The notes beneath the pieces are model-generated. The model made no database searches, was not told the DNA's origin, and was given only the letters and a program-made list of their open reading frames with translations. Positions 26,148 to 35,998 of a DNA stretch of 64,000 nt are shown here, in pieces. Position 1 is the stretch's first letter. Each line of letters starts with the position of its first letter. The DNA is from Pokkaliibacter plantistimulans (lineage in GTDB: Bacteria > Pseudomonadota > Gammaproteobacteria > Pseudomonadales > Balneatricaceae). The translations under genes were made by a program, and so were the position numbers. The stretch is from NCBI RefSeq assembly GCF_003194385.1, contig NZ_LAPT01000041.1, forward strand, positions 18,031 to 82,030, given 5' to 3'.

Positions 26148-26239
26148 ACCGATGCCTGAGGCGCCGAAGCGACTCAAGCCCCCGTCGGATTAGGGTTTGA
26201 GTCAGCAACCACATCAACCTGACCGCTCTGGAGGACAGG

Positions 26240-26851
26240 ATGCAACTGATTGGCATGCTTGATTCACCCTATGTACGCCGCGTAGCCATCTCTCTGCGGG
26301 TACTCGACATTCCCTTTGAACACCGGCCCGTGTCGGTGTTCAGCACCTTTGACCAGTTCCAGCACATCAATCCGGTCGTCAAGGCACCCACACTGGTCAC
26401 CGACGACGGCACCGTGCTGATGGATTCCCAGCTGATCCTCGACTATCTGGAAAACGTCGTCCACCCGGGCCACAGTCTGATGCCCACGGCAGCAGCGGCA
26501 CGCACTCAGGCGTTGCGCCTGATCGGGCTGGCACTGGCGGGCTGTGAAAAGACCGTCCAGATCGTCTACGAACACAACCTGCGTCCGGCGGAGAAGCAAC
26601 ATGCGCCCTGGCTGGAACGGGTCGAAGGTCAGCTACGGGCGGCCTTTACTGCACTGGAGCAGGAAGTCAGCCGCCATCCCCTGCCAGCCGACGGCAGCCT
26701 GAATCAGGCGGGTATTACCCTCGCCGTGGCCTGGCAGTTCAACCAGATGCTGTTACCCGATGTGCTGGCCAGTGCAGACCACCCTGCGCTGCAGGCCTAT
26801 TCGGACTATGCCGAACAGCTACCGGCCTTTGTGGCTACCCCTGCAGCCTGA
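26240..26851 (+). CDS. Glutathione S-transferase family protein
   Basis: A 203-residue GST. The thioredoxin-like N-domain begins MQLIGMLDSPYVRRVAISLRVL, with Ser9 in the catalytic serine/tyrosine position and VVKAPTLVTDDGTVLMDSQLILDYLE as the glutathione-binding motif (cis-proline, Asp-Ser). The helical C-domain ends in a usual way. It should conjugate or reduce with glutathione in the cytoplasm; substrate unknown. GGAGGACAGG precedes the start. It lies in a run with DUF2917 and DUF1127 genes. Confidence 0.88.
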   Translation: MQLIGMLDSPYVRRVAISLRVLDIPFEHRPVSVFSTFDQFQHINPVVKAPTLVTDDGTVLMDSQLILDYLENVVHPGHSLMPTAAAARTQALRLIGLALAGCEKTVQIVYEHNLRPAEKQHAPWLERVEGQLRAAFTALEQEVSRHPLPADGSLNQAGITLAVAWQFNQMLLPDVLASADHPALQAYSDYAEQLPAFVATPAA

Positions 26852-26915
26852 CCAGCCGTTATCCGCCCGAGACGCGGAAGCGACAGAGCTGCATATAAAG
26901 TCGGAGGAATACATC

Positions 26916-27170
26916 ATGTTTCTGGCAGGACTGATACGCGCGCTGCACCGGCGCCTGACCCGTGCCGCCAATGACGAAGTGACCTATCAGCAGATGCTGC
27001 ATCTGGATGATCATCTGCTGAAGGATATCGGCGTCTACCGTGACGGTGGACGCATTCGCAGTCTGAGTGGCGAAAGCAGCCTCAGCACGGTGGTCACCAC
27101 CACGCCAGCCAGCAAACCCGCTGCGGCGCAGCCTGTATCAGCAGTCAAGCAGGTATCCGCCTGCTGCTGA
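26916..27170 (+). CDS. DUF1127-family small protein
   Basis: An 84-residue protein. Residues 10-48 hold the DUF1127 (YjiS-like) helix-turn-helix-sized motif, with HLDDHLLKDIGVYRDG as the signature. The tail is Ala/Ser/Thr/Pro-rich and ends with two cysteines. CGGAGGAAT lies just upstream of ATG 26916. DUF1127 proteins are small, basic and in some bacteria bind RNA; no role can be assigned here. It is the last gene before a terminator. Confidence 0.82.
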   Translation: MFLAGLIRALHRRLTRAANDEVTYQQMLHLDDHLLKDIGVYRDGGRIRSLSGESSLSTVVTTTPASKPAAAQPVSAVKQVSACC

Positions 27171-27207
27171 GATGGCACTTATGCCAATGGTGAACTGGTT
27201 CTAAAAA

Positions 27208-27231
27208 CAATGCCGCCCTCGGGCGGCATTG
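27208..27231. terminator. Bidirectional intrinsic terminator
   Basis: The perfect inverted repeat CAATGCCGCCC / GGGCGGCATTG is followed by TTTTTAG on the minus strand and by TGCTTTCTG on the plus strand. It ends the convergent bestrophin (minus) and DUF1127 (plus) genes; the U-tract is better for the minus-strand transcript. Confidence 0.85.
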
Positions 27232-27240
27232 TGCTTTCTG

Positions 27241-28161
27241 TTACAGCAATACCCCGTCCCGGGCTTCGACACCCTGTGGCAGCGCCTGCTCACCCAGCAG
27301 CATACGCACATTAATCTCGATATTACGGCTCATGGCATCCAGTGCCAGATCGTTGGGCTGGGTATCGAACGGATCGGCAATCTGATCGCCCAGGGCATCC
27401 AGTCCGAAGAAGGTATAAGCCAGCACGCAGACCACGAACGGTGTCAGCCAGCCGATACTGTCCACCAGACAGAATGGCAGCAGGAAGCAGTAGATATGTA
27501 CGAAGCGGTGCAGCATCAGAATGTAGGGATAAGGGATCGGCGTCGACTTGATCCGCTCGCAGCCACCGTGCACATAAGACAGACGGTTCACCTGCTGCTC
27601 CACCCCGGCCAGCAGAATACTGTCTACCCCCTGTTGCCGAAAGGCCGCCACAAACGCCTGACTCATCCGTAACAGCAGCATGTTCGGCGCATTGTCACTG
27701 TCCTGCAGCTCCTTCAGCTCCTGCGCTGGCAGCAGGGCTGCGGCTTCCTCACCAATGGCCTGGCCACGCTGACAGTCACGCATCACATAGGCAAACGCTG
27801 CGACGCGATAACTCAGTACGCGTTGCTGGGCAGCAGGCAAATCCGGCAACAGTGTCAAGGTCTGGCGGGTCAGATTACGCGCTACTACCAGCACTTCCCC
27901 CCACAGCGTGCGTGCCTCCCAGAAGCGCTGATAGGCGACGGTATTGCGGAACCCCAGAAAGATCGCCAGGGTCAGGCCCCACAGGGTAAAAGGCGTCGCG
28001 GTCAGCACCAGCTTGTAGTCATAGAGCGTGCCGTGGGTCATCACCACCAGCGAACTGAGCAGTACGGTAAACAGTACCTTGGGCCAGATAATGGCAATGA
28101 TGGTGCCCTTGTAGGCGAACAACAGGGTGGCAAGGTTGGGTTTCTGATTGTGGATAATCAT
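27241..28161 (-). CDS. Bestrophin-family membrane channel
   Basis: A ~306-residue bacterial bestrophin. Membrane segments lie at about 12-35, 45-70, 205-228 and 232-255. The family landmarks are present: PFTLWGLTLAIFLGFRNTVAYQRFWEAR, and near the C-terminus a helix with FVVCVLAYTFFGLDALGDQIADPFDTQPNDLAL, which is the calcium/gate-proximal segment in bestrophins (acidic D-cluster followed by FG--N-DLPL). The ATG at 28161 was chosen over 28302 because the longer start would add a non-homologous basic tail. It is predicted to form a pentameric anion or cation channel in the inner membrane. Confidence 0.88.
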   Translation of the reverse strand: MIIHNQKPNLATLLFAYKGTIIAIIWPKVLFTVLLSSLVVMTHGTLYDYKLVLTATPFTLWGLTLAIFLGFRNTVAYQRFWEARTLWGEVLVVARNLTRQTLTLLPDLPAAQQRVLSYRVAAFAYVMRDCQRGQAIGEEAAALLPAQELKELQDSDNAPNMLLLRMSQAFVAAFRQQGVDSILLAGVEQQVNRLSYVHGGCERIKSTPIPYPYILMLHRFVHIYCFLLPFCLVDSIGWLTPFVVCVLAYTFFGLDALGDQIADPFDTQPNDLALDAMSRNIEINVRMLLGEQALPQGVEARDGVLL

Positions 28162-28328
28162 GCTGGACTCGGGATGAGCGTCGGGACGCAACGGGCAGCG
28201 CCCCGGATGCCGCCGGCGAAGGCCGGACGGCTGTAGATGATCGGAGATCACTGCTGCGCGATCAAGGAAAAGCATCCTCATCAGCGTTTTTTCCCAGATC
28301 AAGGAGCGCGCCCTCCCCGTCCGGCACC

Positions 28329-28928
28329 TCAGGCTTCTGCAGCCAGTGCCGCCGCTACCGCCGGACGCTCCGCCAGCCGGGCCATGAAGGCCACCAGTGC
28401 AGGCCAGCGGTCCAGATCCAGCCCCAGACGCGGCAGCCAGCCCAGCACCGTAAACAGATAGGCATCCGCCACACTGTAACCCTGCTCCATCAGGTAGTCC
28501 TGCTGCTGCAGGGTGTGCGACAGATAGCTCAGCCGATGGCCCAACCTGTCACGCAGCAGCTGCTTCGCCACTGCGGGCATGGCCTCGCTGAACAATGGGC
28601 TGCACGCCGCATGCAGCTCCGCGGTGATGAAGTTCAGCCATTCCTGCAAACGCACCCGTAACCAGCTGCCATTGACGGGCGCCAGCCGGGCATCGGCGGA
28701 CAGATCTGCCAGATACTGCAGAATGACCACCCCTTCGGTGAGTACCTGACCGTCATCCAGCATCAGGGCAGCCACATAGCCTTTGGGATTGATCTGCAGG
28801 AAGTCCTCACCCTGCTCGGTCAGTTTGGTCTGGTTGTTGACCCTGACCAGGGTAAACGGCAGCTGCAGCTCACGCAGCACGATGTGTACGGCCAGAGAGC
28901 AGGCACCGGGGGCAAAATATAGCTTCAT
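28329..28928 (-). CDS. Glutathione S-transferase, GstA-like (beta class)
   Basis: A 199-residue GST. MKLYFAPGACSLAVHIVLREL is the beta-class start, with Cys10 beside the glutathione-binding Ser/Tyr position, followed by the QINPKGYVAALMLDDG loop and LTEGVVILQYLADL (Glu-Gly-Val binds glutathione). ATG 28928 is favoured over 28937 because AGGA lies nine bases before it. It reads as a detoxification enzyme of the cytoplasm. It follows a LysR gene on the same strand, separated by 141 bp. Confidence 0.9.
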   Translation of the reverse strand: MKLYFAPGACSLAVHIVLRELQLPFTLVRVNNQTKLTEQGEDFLQINPKGYVAALMLDDGQVLTEGVVILQYLADLSADARLAPVNGSWLRVRLQEWLNFITAELHAACSPLFSEAMPAVAKQLLRDRLGHRLSYLSHTLQQQDYLMEQGYSVADAYLFTVLGWLPRLGLDLDRWPALVAFMARLAERPAVAAALAAEA

Positions 28929-29069
28929 ATCAGTCATTCCTGAGTGATGCAGTGGTATTCAGATCAGCTCTGCTATCCTCTCCATCACCGCAAGGAATGA
29001 ACATCAGGGTTTTCAGCTACGTGCTATTAGCTGACCTTATCGCCACGCCGTTCCTGTCTGACCCCACGC

Positions 29070-29957
29070 TTATACGCCGTTGCTCAGCCATGCCTGCAGA
29101 CTGTCGAGAAAGCGCTGTGTGGCGATGGTCTGGGACGAACGTGGGCTGCACTGCAGCACAAAGGTACGCTGGCAGGCGGTGGCCAGTGGAAATACCCGCA
29201 AGCCCGACTGATCAGCAGGCAGCGTCGACGCCGGTGCGACGGAGACACCCCGGTTCTGTCTGAGCAATGCATAGGCCGTTGGCCACTCCTGCACCCGCAT
29301 GACCACCTGCTGCAACGGCTGTCCCAGCGCCTGAAACAACGCCTCGCTATGCAGATCACAGCCGCCGGTCGCGACGATAAAAGGCATGGCCGCCAGCTCA
29401 GCCAGCGACAGCGGCAACTGCGAGGAGCGGTTAGCCAGCGGATGCTGGCTGGCTAACACCGCGACCCACTGATCTGCTCCCAGCAGCAGGCCGGGCGCCG
29501 TGACGGGCGCGTTCATCAGCACCGCCAGGTCCACCTGCCCCTGCTCCAGCCACTGCCGGGCCTCCACATCGGTGCCCGTCAGGTTAACCACCTCAATGGC
29601 CGGATACTGGTGCCGGAAGTGACGGACAAAATGTTGCAGCTTCTCGCTGTATACCGACGGGAAGCTGGCAAGGAGTAATTGTGCCGGCTGAATACCTGCC
29701 GCCTGCTGAGCCAGCAGCCGGATATCCTGCCACTCCGCCAGCATACGCCGAGCCTTCTCCAGCACCTGTTGACCCACAGCGGTCAGCGTCATCGTCCGCA
29801 CTTCCCTGACGAACAGCGGCACGCCCAGCCCCGCCTCCATCTGGGCGATGGCCTGACTGGCACCTGACTGGGTAATACCACACTGCTCAGCAGCCCTGGA
29901 CAACGTCCCCAGTTCCGCCACGGCCAGCATCAGCCGCCAGTGCAAAAGATTGTTCAT
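29070..29957 (-). CDS. LysR-family transcriptional regulator
   Basis: A 295-residue LysR protein. The helix-turn-helix is SRAAEQCGITQSGASQAIAQMEAGLGVPLF. The effector domain covers about 90-290 (LLLASFPSVYSEKL, GQVDLAVLMNAP, QNRGVSVAPAS). ATG 29957, with AAGGGA upstream, was chosen. It is followed by the GST gene in the same direction and is divergent from the DUF4328 gene. Target and inducer are unknown. Confidence 0.88.
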   Translation of the reverse strand: MNNLLHWRLMLAVAELGTLSRAAEQCGITQSGASQAIAQMEAGLGVPLFVREVRTMTLTAVGQQVLEKARRMLAEWQDIRLLAQQAAGIQPAQLLLASFPSVYSEKLQHFVRHFRHQYPAIEVVNLTGTDVEARQWLEQGQVDLAVLMNAPVTAPGLLLGADQWVAVLASQHPLANRSSQLPLSLAELAAMPFIVATGGCDLHSEALFQALGQPLQQVVMRVQEWPTAYALLRQNRGVSVAPASTLPADQSGLRVFPLATACQRTFVLQCSPRSSQTIATQRFLDSLQAWLSNGV

Positions 29958-30055
29958 CACTCATCCCTTGTTAAACGCATCGATGATCTGGCCGAAAGCA
30001 CGGGGGTTAGGCATAGTGTTGCAATTGGAAACATCCTGGTTCAAGGAATCGCACC

Positions 30056-30793
30056 GTGACCCGACCTCAGGGCTATCGTGATTATCACACCATGACCCGC
30101 TGGGTCAGTTATCTGCTTTATCTGTATCTGCTGGCCACGCTGCTGGTCCTGATCAGCTCCGTACTGGATTACCGGCTGTTGACGGACCTGCAACACGGCG
30201 TGTATCTGGCTGCCGAATCGGTGGACAGCGATGTGCAGTCCAGTCAGCTGCGTCTGATCGGCGCCCTGCTGTTCAGCTTAGCGACCGCTGTCGTAGCCGG
30301 GACCGGGGTGCTGCTCTGGACCTATCGCGCCGTTTACAACGCCCACCAGCTCGGTAGCAAAGGCCTGCAGTTTTCACCCGGCTGGGCCGTGGCGAGTTAC
30401 TTCATCCCCGGTCTGAATCTCTGGAAACCCTTTCAGGCCATGAAAGAGCTGTGGCAGACCAGCCTCAGCACCGCCTCCGGCTGGAGCCGTATCAGGGTGC
30501 CCGGCCTGATGCGCCTGTGGTGGGGGTTGTGGCTGGTCGTGCTGTTGCTTGGCCGGGTCGAGGAATTACTGACCAACCGTGTCGAGCAGCTGCTGGCCCT
30601 GCGTGAACTAGCGGTGCTGTACGGCATCAACGCCTTTCTCAGCCTGCCACTGACCCTGTTACTGCTGTACCTCATCCGTACCATTCAGCGCCGCCAGCAG
30701 GCCCAGCATCAGGCGCAACAGCAGACCCAGCCAGATGACAGCAGCGCTAGCACGCTATCCTTACCAACGCCGCCTGAACTGGCCGCCCAGTAA
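30056..30793 (+). CDS. DUF4328-family membrane protein
   Basis: A 245-residue protein starting with GTG at 30056 (AAGGA upstream). It has about four membrane segments near 16-38, 62-86, 160-180 and 190-210. The DUF4328 landmark FSPGWAVASYFIPGLNLWKPFQAMKELW lies in the middle. The C-terminal tail is Gln/Ser-rich and probably cytoplasmic. No function is known for this family. It is monocistronic and followed by a shared terminator. Confidence 0.8.
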   Translation: MTRPQGYRDYHTMTRWVSYLLYLYLLATLLVLISSVLDYRLLTDLQHGVYLAAESVDSDVQSSQLRLIGALLFSLATAVVAGTGVLLWTYRAVYNAHQLGSKGLQFSPGWAVASYFIPGLNLWKPFQAMKELWQTSLSTASGWSRIRVPGLMRLWWGLWLVVLLLGRVEELLTNRVEQLLALRELAVLYGINAFLSLPLTLLLLYLIRTIQRRQQAQHQAQQQTQPDDSSASTLSLPTPPELAAQ

Positions 30794-30798
30794 AACAA

Positions 30799-30828
30799 AA
30801 CCCCATCTGCCGCGAGACAGATGGGGTT
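30799..30828. terminator. Bidirectional terminator, end of the nuo operon
   Basis: Perfect 11-bp arms (AACCCCATCTG at 30799-30809 and CAGATGGGGTT at 30818-30828) enclose an eight-base loop. On the minus strand the hairpin is followed by TTGTTTTA, a good U-tract for ending the nuo transcript just after nuoN. On the plus strand it follows the DUF4328 gene. Confidence 0.85.
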
Positions 30829-30849
30829 GTTGTCATACCCTCAGAGCAC

Positions 30850-32295
30850 TCAGATAAACGTGAGCACCGTCCCGGCACACAGACCAATCAGCAGCACTGC
30901 TGCGGTACTGAGGCTGATCACCAGTGTCGGACCCATCACCACCGCATCGCCCTGCAGGGCGATATCGGCCTCTTCACTGACCTCATTGCTCGGCACCGAG
31001 AAGAACACCACCAGAATCCGCAGGTAGTAGAACAGTGAGCTGGCGGCGGCCAGACTGGCGATGATCACCAGACCGAGCTGGCCCTGATTCAGCGCCTGAG
31101 TGAAGACAAACAGTTTGCCAAAGAAACCGGCGGTGGGCGGAATGCCGGCCAGTGACAGCACAGCAATCGCCAGTGCTACACCGAGCAGCGGGTAACGACG
31201 ACCCATCCCACGGTAACCTTCCAGATCAGCACTGGGGTTGATACCTGACAGCAAGCCGATCACGGCGAAGCTGACCATGTTCATCACCGCATAGCTCAGG
31301 CCGTAGTAAGCCGCGGCCTGCAGCAGATCGGCATTGCCATCGGCATCGCCACTGATGGCCGTCAGCGCCAGCAGCACATAGCCAAAGTGAGCGACGGAGG
31401 AATAGGCCAGCATGCGTTTGAGGTTGCTCTGCCGCAGCGCCGCCAGGTTACCCCAGACCACGCTGAGTACCACCATGCCGATGATCACGCCATGGATGGC
31501 AGGCCACAGGCCAGACAGCTGATCCGCCAGATTGAGCAGGAACAGCAGCATGGCGATCTTGCCCACAGAAGCAATAAAGGCGGTGACCGGGGAGCTGGAA
31601 CCCTGGAACACATCGGCCAGCCAGCAATGGAACGGTGCGACTGCCAGCTCGAAGGCGATACCGACCAGCACCATGGCCAGACCGACGATCACCAGCGTCT
31701 CGTTGGTACGCTCACCGCCCAGATTGCCGGGGATGGCATCCAGATACAGGCTGCCGCTACCGGCATACATCAGCACGATACCAAACAGCATGATCGAGCC
31801 GCTGACCGTGGCAGTAATGGCATATTTGATCGCCGCCTCGATGGCACCCTTGCGTTGTGGCTGCCAGGCAATCATGGCCATCACCGACAGGGCGGTCAGT
31901 TCCATGCCGATAAAGGCGGCCAGCAGGTTGGTCGCCGCACTCAGCAGATAGGTTCCGGTAACGGCAAACAGCACCAGCGAACAGAACTGTTCATCCACTT
32001 CGCCCAGCAGCTGACGGTCACGCCAGGCCAGCAGCAGGGTGGCCAGACCACCGGCCGTAAACAGCAGCCAGCCGTGGCGGTTGACCGGATCAAGGCTGAT
32101 AAAACGCTCGAAACCAGCCGCTTCATGGGGAGCCAGCAACACGGCCATGGCTCCCAGCAGCAGCACGATGCTGGCATAGAACGCCACCAGCGCCGCATCT
32201 TTCAGCCGTGGCCAGACGCCAATCAGCAGTACCAGCAAGCCACCGATACCGGTCAGGGCCGGGGCTATGACGGGGTAAAAATCAGTCGATGGCAT
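30850..32295 (-). CDS. nuoN: NADH-quinone oxidoreductase subunit N
   Basis: A ~481-residue antiporter-like subunit with about 14 membrane helices. The conserved lysine/glutamate region of helices 5-8 is present (IGMELTALSVM, EAAIKYAITATVSGSIMLFG). The ATG at 32295 overlaps the end of nuoM by 14 bp and was chosen over 32364. It is one of three proton-pumping modules of complex I. It is the last gene of the operon. Confidence 0.96.
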   Translation of the reverse strand: MPSTDFYPVIAPALTGIGGLLVLLIGVWPRLKDAALVAFYASIVLLLGAMAVLLAPHEAAGFERFISLDPVNRHGWLLFTAGGLATLLLAWRDRQLLGEVDEQFCSLVLFAVTGTYLLSAATNLLAAFIGMELTALSVMAMIAWQPQRKGAIEAAIKYAITATVSGSIMLFGIVLMYAGSGSLYLDAIPGNLGGERTNETLVIVGLAMVLVGIAFELAVAPFHCWLADVFQGSSSPVTAFIASVGKIAMLLFLLNLADQLSGLWPAIHGVIIGMVVLSVVWGNLAALRQSNLKRMLAYSSVAHFGYVLLALTAISGDADGNADLLQAAAYYGLSYAVMNMVSFAVIGLLSGINPSADLEGYRGMGRRYPLLGVALAIAVLSLAGIPPTAGFFGKLFVFTQALNQGQLGLVIIASLAAASSLFYYLRILVVFFSVPSNEVSEEADIALQGDAVVMGPTLVISLSTAAVLLIGLCAGTVLTFI

Positions 32296-33766
32296 GGACA
32301 CCCCCAAACAGCGAATCGATATTGACCGCCAGCAGTTCGGCGGTGGGCAGGTGTACGGTTTCAATCATCAGCTGTGGCATCAGACCGATCACCAGAATGG
32401 CGATGATCAGCACGGTCAGCGCGGCCTTTTCACGGCTGTTGAGATCCCACAGTTCGGTCGGCACGCGCGGATTGACCGGCCCCAGCATGACCTTGCCATA
32501 GACTTTCACCCCGTAGATCACGCTCAGCAGGATGGTCACCGCACCGACGCTGCCCCACAGGATGGAGCGGCTGATGGCACCGGCCAGAATCAGCGCTTCG
32601 CCCGCGAAGTTGGCCAGACCAGGCATACCAACGGTCGCCACCACGAAGAACAGGAAGCACATGCCCAGCTTCGGCATCTGTGCATAGAGACCGCCAACGT
32701 TGGCATAGACGCCATCACGTTTGCGATCCAGCAGCAGCGCGGCGATGGCGAACAGACCGGCAACGGACAGGCCGTGCGCCAGCAGCTGCAGGGCCATGCC
32801 GTGCAGAGCCTGTGCCTGCCAGGCGAACAGCGCCAGAATGGCAATGTTCATGTGGCTGATACTGGACCAGGCAATCACACCGCGCAGATCTTCCTGACGA
32901 ATGGCCTGAGCGGCACCGTAGAGGGTGCCGATGGCGCCGATGGCCATGCCCCAGGGGGCGAAGGCCGCCGTCACTTCAGGCATCAGCGGCATGGTAAAGC
33001 GCAGCAGACCGTAGACACCGGCATTAGCCATGGCCCCTGACAGCATGATGATGACGCTGGGGTCGCCCTTGCGATAGGCCAGTGGAGCCCAGAAGTGCAG
33101 CGGGAAAACCGGTACCTTGACGCCAAAGCCCAGCAGCAGACCTGCCAGAATAAGCTTGCTCAGCAGGGTATTGCCGATCAGTGGAGTCTGTTTGAGGATG
33201 CCGTAATCGAAGGTATAGATGCCGGTCTGCACGCCATGAGCGATAAACAGCAGAATGATGGCGACCAGCATCAGCAGTGACGCGGTCACGGTCACCAGCA
33301 TGAACTGGGTGGCGGAGCGGCGTGAATCAGGATCACCCCACATGGCCAGCATGAAGTACATGGGGATCAGCATCAGTTCCCAGAACACGTAGAACAGAAT
33401 CAGATCGTAGGCGGCAAACAGACCCACCATGCCACTCAGGGTCGCCAGCAGCAGCGGACCAAAAGCCTGCCAGCGGTCAATACGCTCCCAGCCCACCAGC
33501 ATGGCCACCACGGCCAGACCACCGCTGAGTACCGACAACGCCAGACCAAGGCCATCCAGCTGCAGGTGATAGTGGATGCCGTAATCGGCAATCCACTCGG
33601 CATCCAGACTCAGGGTGTTGCCACCCATGGCCAGTCCGAACAGGATCAGTGTCTCAAGACAGATCACCGCCAGCGTCAGGGAACGGGCGAGGGTGCCGCG
33701 CTCGCGACAGCCAAGCCAGATCGCCGCAGCAGCCAGCAGAGGGAAATAAATCACTAAATTCAACAT
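32282..33766 (-). CDS. nuoM: NADH-quinone oxidoreductase subunit M
   Basis: A 494-residue antiporter-like subunit, slightly shorter than E. coli NuoM. The conserved glutamate of helix 5 is in FYVFWELMLIPMYF, and the pumping lysine is in APLAYRKGDPSVIIMLSGAMANAGVYGLLRF. The start at 33766 lies 19 bp after the nuoL stop. Confidence 0.97.
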   Translation of the reverse strand: MLNLVIYFPLLAAAAIWLGCRERGTLARSLTLAVICLETLILFGLAMGGNTLSLDAEWIADYGIHYHLQLDGLGLALSVLSGGLAVVAMLVGWERIDRWQAFGPLLLATLSGMVGLFAAYDLILFYVFWELMLIPMYFMLAMWGDPDSRRSATQFMLVTVTASLLMLVAIILLFIAHGVQTGIYTFDYGILKQTPLIGNTLLSKLILAGLLLGFGVKVPVFPLHFWAPLAYRKGDPSVIIMLSGAMANAGVYGLLRFTMPLMPEVTAAFAPWGMAIGAIGTLYGAAQAIRQEDLRGVIAWSSISHMNIAILALFAWQAQALHGMALQLLAHGLSVAGLFAIAALLLDRKRDGVYANVGGLYAQMPKLGMCFLFFVVATVGMPGLANFAGEALILAGAISRSILWGSVGAVTILLSVIYGVKVYGKVMLGPVNPRVPTELWDLNSREKAALTVLIIAILVIGLMPQLMIETVHLPTAELLAVNIDSLFGGVHAID

Positions 33767-33785
33767 AGTTGTCTCTACTCCTTCC

Positions 33786-35675
33786 CTACAGCTGCACGGT
33801 CAGATAGCCGATGATCAGCATCAGGCCGAGCACCATCAGCAGCACGTAGCGGCTGACCAGCGCACCCTGACCACGGCTGACCACCTCTGCCGCGTTAAGC
33901 ATCAGGCGACGCACACCGGCCACCAGCACGCCATTGAGCAGCAGACCGTCGATGACACTGCCCAGTACCGCACAGAGTGCGAGGAAGGGACGGATCACCA
34001 GCACTTTGGCGAGGTCATCGATATACAGCGCCTTGTTGAGGAAGCCGATATTGCCGACACCACGACCACTGCGCACTTCCGCCTTGGTCAGCGGCCAGGC
34101 GATCAGGATACCGATCACCGCTGCCGCCGCGCCGAGCAGCTCCAGCATTTCACCGGCATGTCCTTCAGGCAGCGCCACGCTGGTCAGCACCGGCTCCAGC
34201 CAGGGCAACAGCAGGTGCGGGCCGAATGACCAGCTGTCAGGCAGCTGGATAAAGCCCAGACAGAGACTGCCCAGTGCCAGAATGCCCAGTGGCAGCTTCA
34301 TGGCCCAGGTCATCTTGTAATCATGGATCTCACTGCGGGCCTTGCCGGTAAACACCATGAAGTACATGCGCATGGAGTAGACACCGGTCAGCAGCGCACC
34401 CAGCAGGCCGAGACCGGCAAGGAAGGCGCCGTGGTCAGCGGTGTAGGTCGCGGCGATGATGGCGTCCTTACTGTAGAAGCTGGCGGTCACCAGCGGCAGG
34501 GCGGCCAGCGCCAGACTGCCTGCCAGATAGGCGAAGCTGAGGAACTTCTGCTGCTTGTGCAGACCGCCCATGTTGCGGATGTCATGATCGTGGTGATAGA
34601 TCTCGATGATCACCCCGGAGCTCATGAACATCAGCGCCTTGAAGCAGGCATGCACGGCCAGATGGAACAGCGCCAGCGAATAACCGCCAACCCCCAGCGC
34701 GGCAAACATATAGCCGATCTGACTGATGGTGGAGTAGGCCAGAATACGTTTGATGTCGTTCTGACCAATGGCACTGACCGAGGCGTACAGAGCGGTGAAG
34801 GCACCGACCAGCGCGACCCACCAGCGCACATCCGGCACCAGATCAAACAGCACATGCGTGCGGGCGATCAGGTAGACACCGGCGGTGATCATGGTGGCGG
34901 CGTGGATCAGGGCCGAGACCGTGGACGGACCGGCCATGGCGTCCGGCAACCACACATGCAGCGGGAACTGTGCTGACTTGGCAAAGGCACCCAGCATGAA
35001 CAGGATGCAGATCGCGGCGATCATGCCGGTAGGCGCCTGCGGCGCAGCCTGGAAGATGGACTCCAGATTCAGGCTCTGGAACTGCATGAAGCAGAGGAAA
35101 ATCCCGATGGCCAGAGCAGTATCACCGATACGGGTGGTGACGAAGGCCTTGCGACCGGCGTAGACGTTCTCGTCCTTAGTGTAGTAGTGCGACACCAGCG
35201 CGTAGGAGCACAGGCCCATGATTTCCCAGCCGGCGTACAGCAGGATCAGGTTATCGGCCGTGATAAACAGCAGCATGCCGCCAACGAACAGGTTGAGGTA
35301 GGCAAAGTAGCGCCGCTCACCGAAGTCGTGACGCATGTACTGCGTGGAGAACAGGTGAATCAGCAGACCGACCCAGGCGCTGACACTGGCCATCACCAGC
35401 GTGAAGCGATCCACCCGGAAGCCGACATCCAGCAGCCAGTTATCGATGTGCATCCACTCATAGGCCGTTTGTACCGGCATGTCCCAGCTGCCACTCAGCC
35501 ACAGCAGAGCGACGCAAAGGGCGGACACCAGTACCGCCAGATTGGCAATCACGCCATAGGCGCGGGTGGGCAGGCCATCCAGCGCGATGATCAGCAGGGC
35601 GCCCAGCAGAGGCGCGCAGGGAATCAGCCACAGCAGGTGGTGCATCATGGGTAAGGTTACCAGGGCATCGGTCAT
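33786..35675 (-). CDS. nuoL: NADH-quinone oxidoreductase subunit L
   Basis: A 629-residue antiporter-like subunit at the distal end of the membrane arm. Motifs: LLYAGWEIMGLCSYALVSHYY (helix 5 glutamate), FAKSAQFPLHVWLPDAMAGPSTVSALIHAATMITAGVYLIAR (helix 7-8 lysine and proline), and a long C-terminal lateral helix region. The ATG at 35675 overlaps the nuoK stop (ATGA). Confidence 0.97.
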   Translation of the reverse strand: MTDALVTLPMMHHLLWLIPCAPLLGALLIIALDGLPTRAYGVIANLAVLVSALCVALLWLSGSWDMPVQTAYEWMHIDNWLLDVGFRVDRFTLVMASVSAWVGLLIHLFSTQYMRHDFGERRYFAYLNLFVGGMLLFITADNLILLYAGWEIMGLCSYALVSHYYTKDENVYAGRKAFVTTRIGDTALAIGIFLCFMQFQSLNLESIFQAAPQAPTGMIAAICILFMLGAFAKSAQFPLHVWLPDAMAGPSTVSALIHAATMITAGVYLIARTHVLFDLVPDVRWWVALVGAFTALYASVSAIGQNDIKRILAYSTISQIGYMFAALGVGGYSLALFHLAVHACFKALMFMSSGVIIEIYHHDHDIRNMGGLHKQQKFLSFAYLAGSLALAALPLVTASFYSKDAIIAATYTADHGAFLAGLGLLGALLTGVYSMRMYFMVFTGKARSEIHDYKMTWAMKLPLGILALGSLCLGFIQLPDSWSFGPHLLLPWLEPVLTSVALPEGHAGEMLELLGAAAAVIGILIAWPLTKAEVRSGRGVGNIGFLNKALYIDDLAKVLVIRPFLALCAVLGSVIDGLLLNGVLVAGVRRLMLNAAEVVSRGQGALVSRYVLLMVLGLMLIIGYLTVQL

Positions 35676-35998
35676 AGCAGTTGCCCCTCTTTATCCAGCT
35701 TGTCCTGCAATTGATTCATCTGGTCAATCCGGCTGACTTTCAGATAGCGATAGCTCAGCATCGCCAGCAACAGGGTGATGGCCAGCTCACTGCCCGCCAC
35801 CAGCATCATGAACAGGCTCAGCACCTGACCATCGGCACTGTGCCAGTACTGGCCAGCCGCTACGGCAGCCAGCACCGCGCCGTTGGTCATCACTTCGATG
35901 CCCATCAGCACGAACAGCAGCTGACGGCGCACCAGAATGACGGCCAGACCAATGGCAAACAGCAGGAAGGACACAAACAGTACGGCGAGAAGGTTCAT
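35672..35998 (-). CDS. nuoK: NADH-quinone oxidoreductase subunit K
   Basis: A 108-residue subunit with three membrane helices and the two conserved intramembrane glutamates (LMGIEVMTNG and AGSELAITLLLAML). It couples electron transfer to proton movement next to NuoA/J/H. The start overlaps the nuoJ stop by one base and the stop overlaps the nuoL start by four. Confidence 0.97.
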   Translation of the reverse strand: MNLLAVLFVSFLLFAIGLAVILVRRQLLFVLMGIEVMTNGAVLAAVAAGQYWHSADGQVLSLFMMLVAGSELAITLLLAMLSYRYLKVSRIDQMNQLQDKLDKEGQLL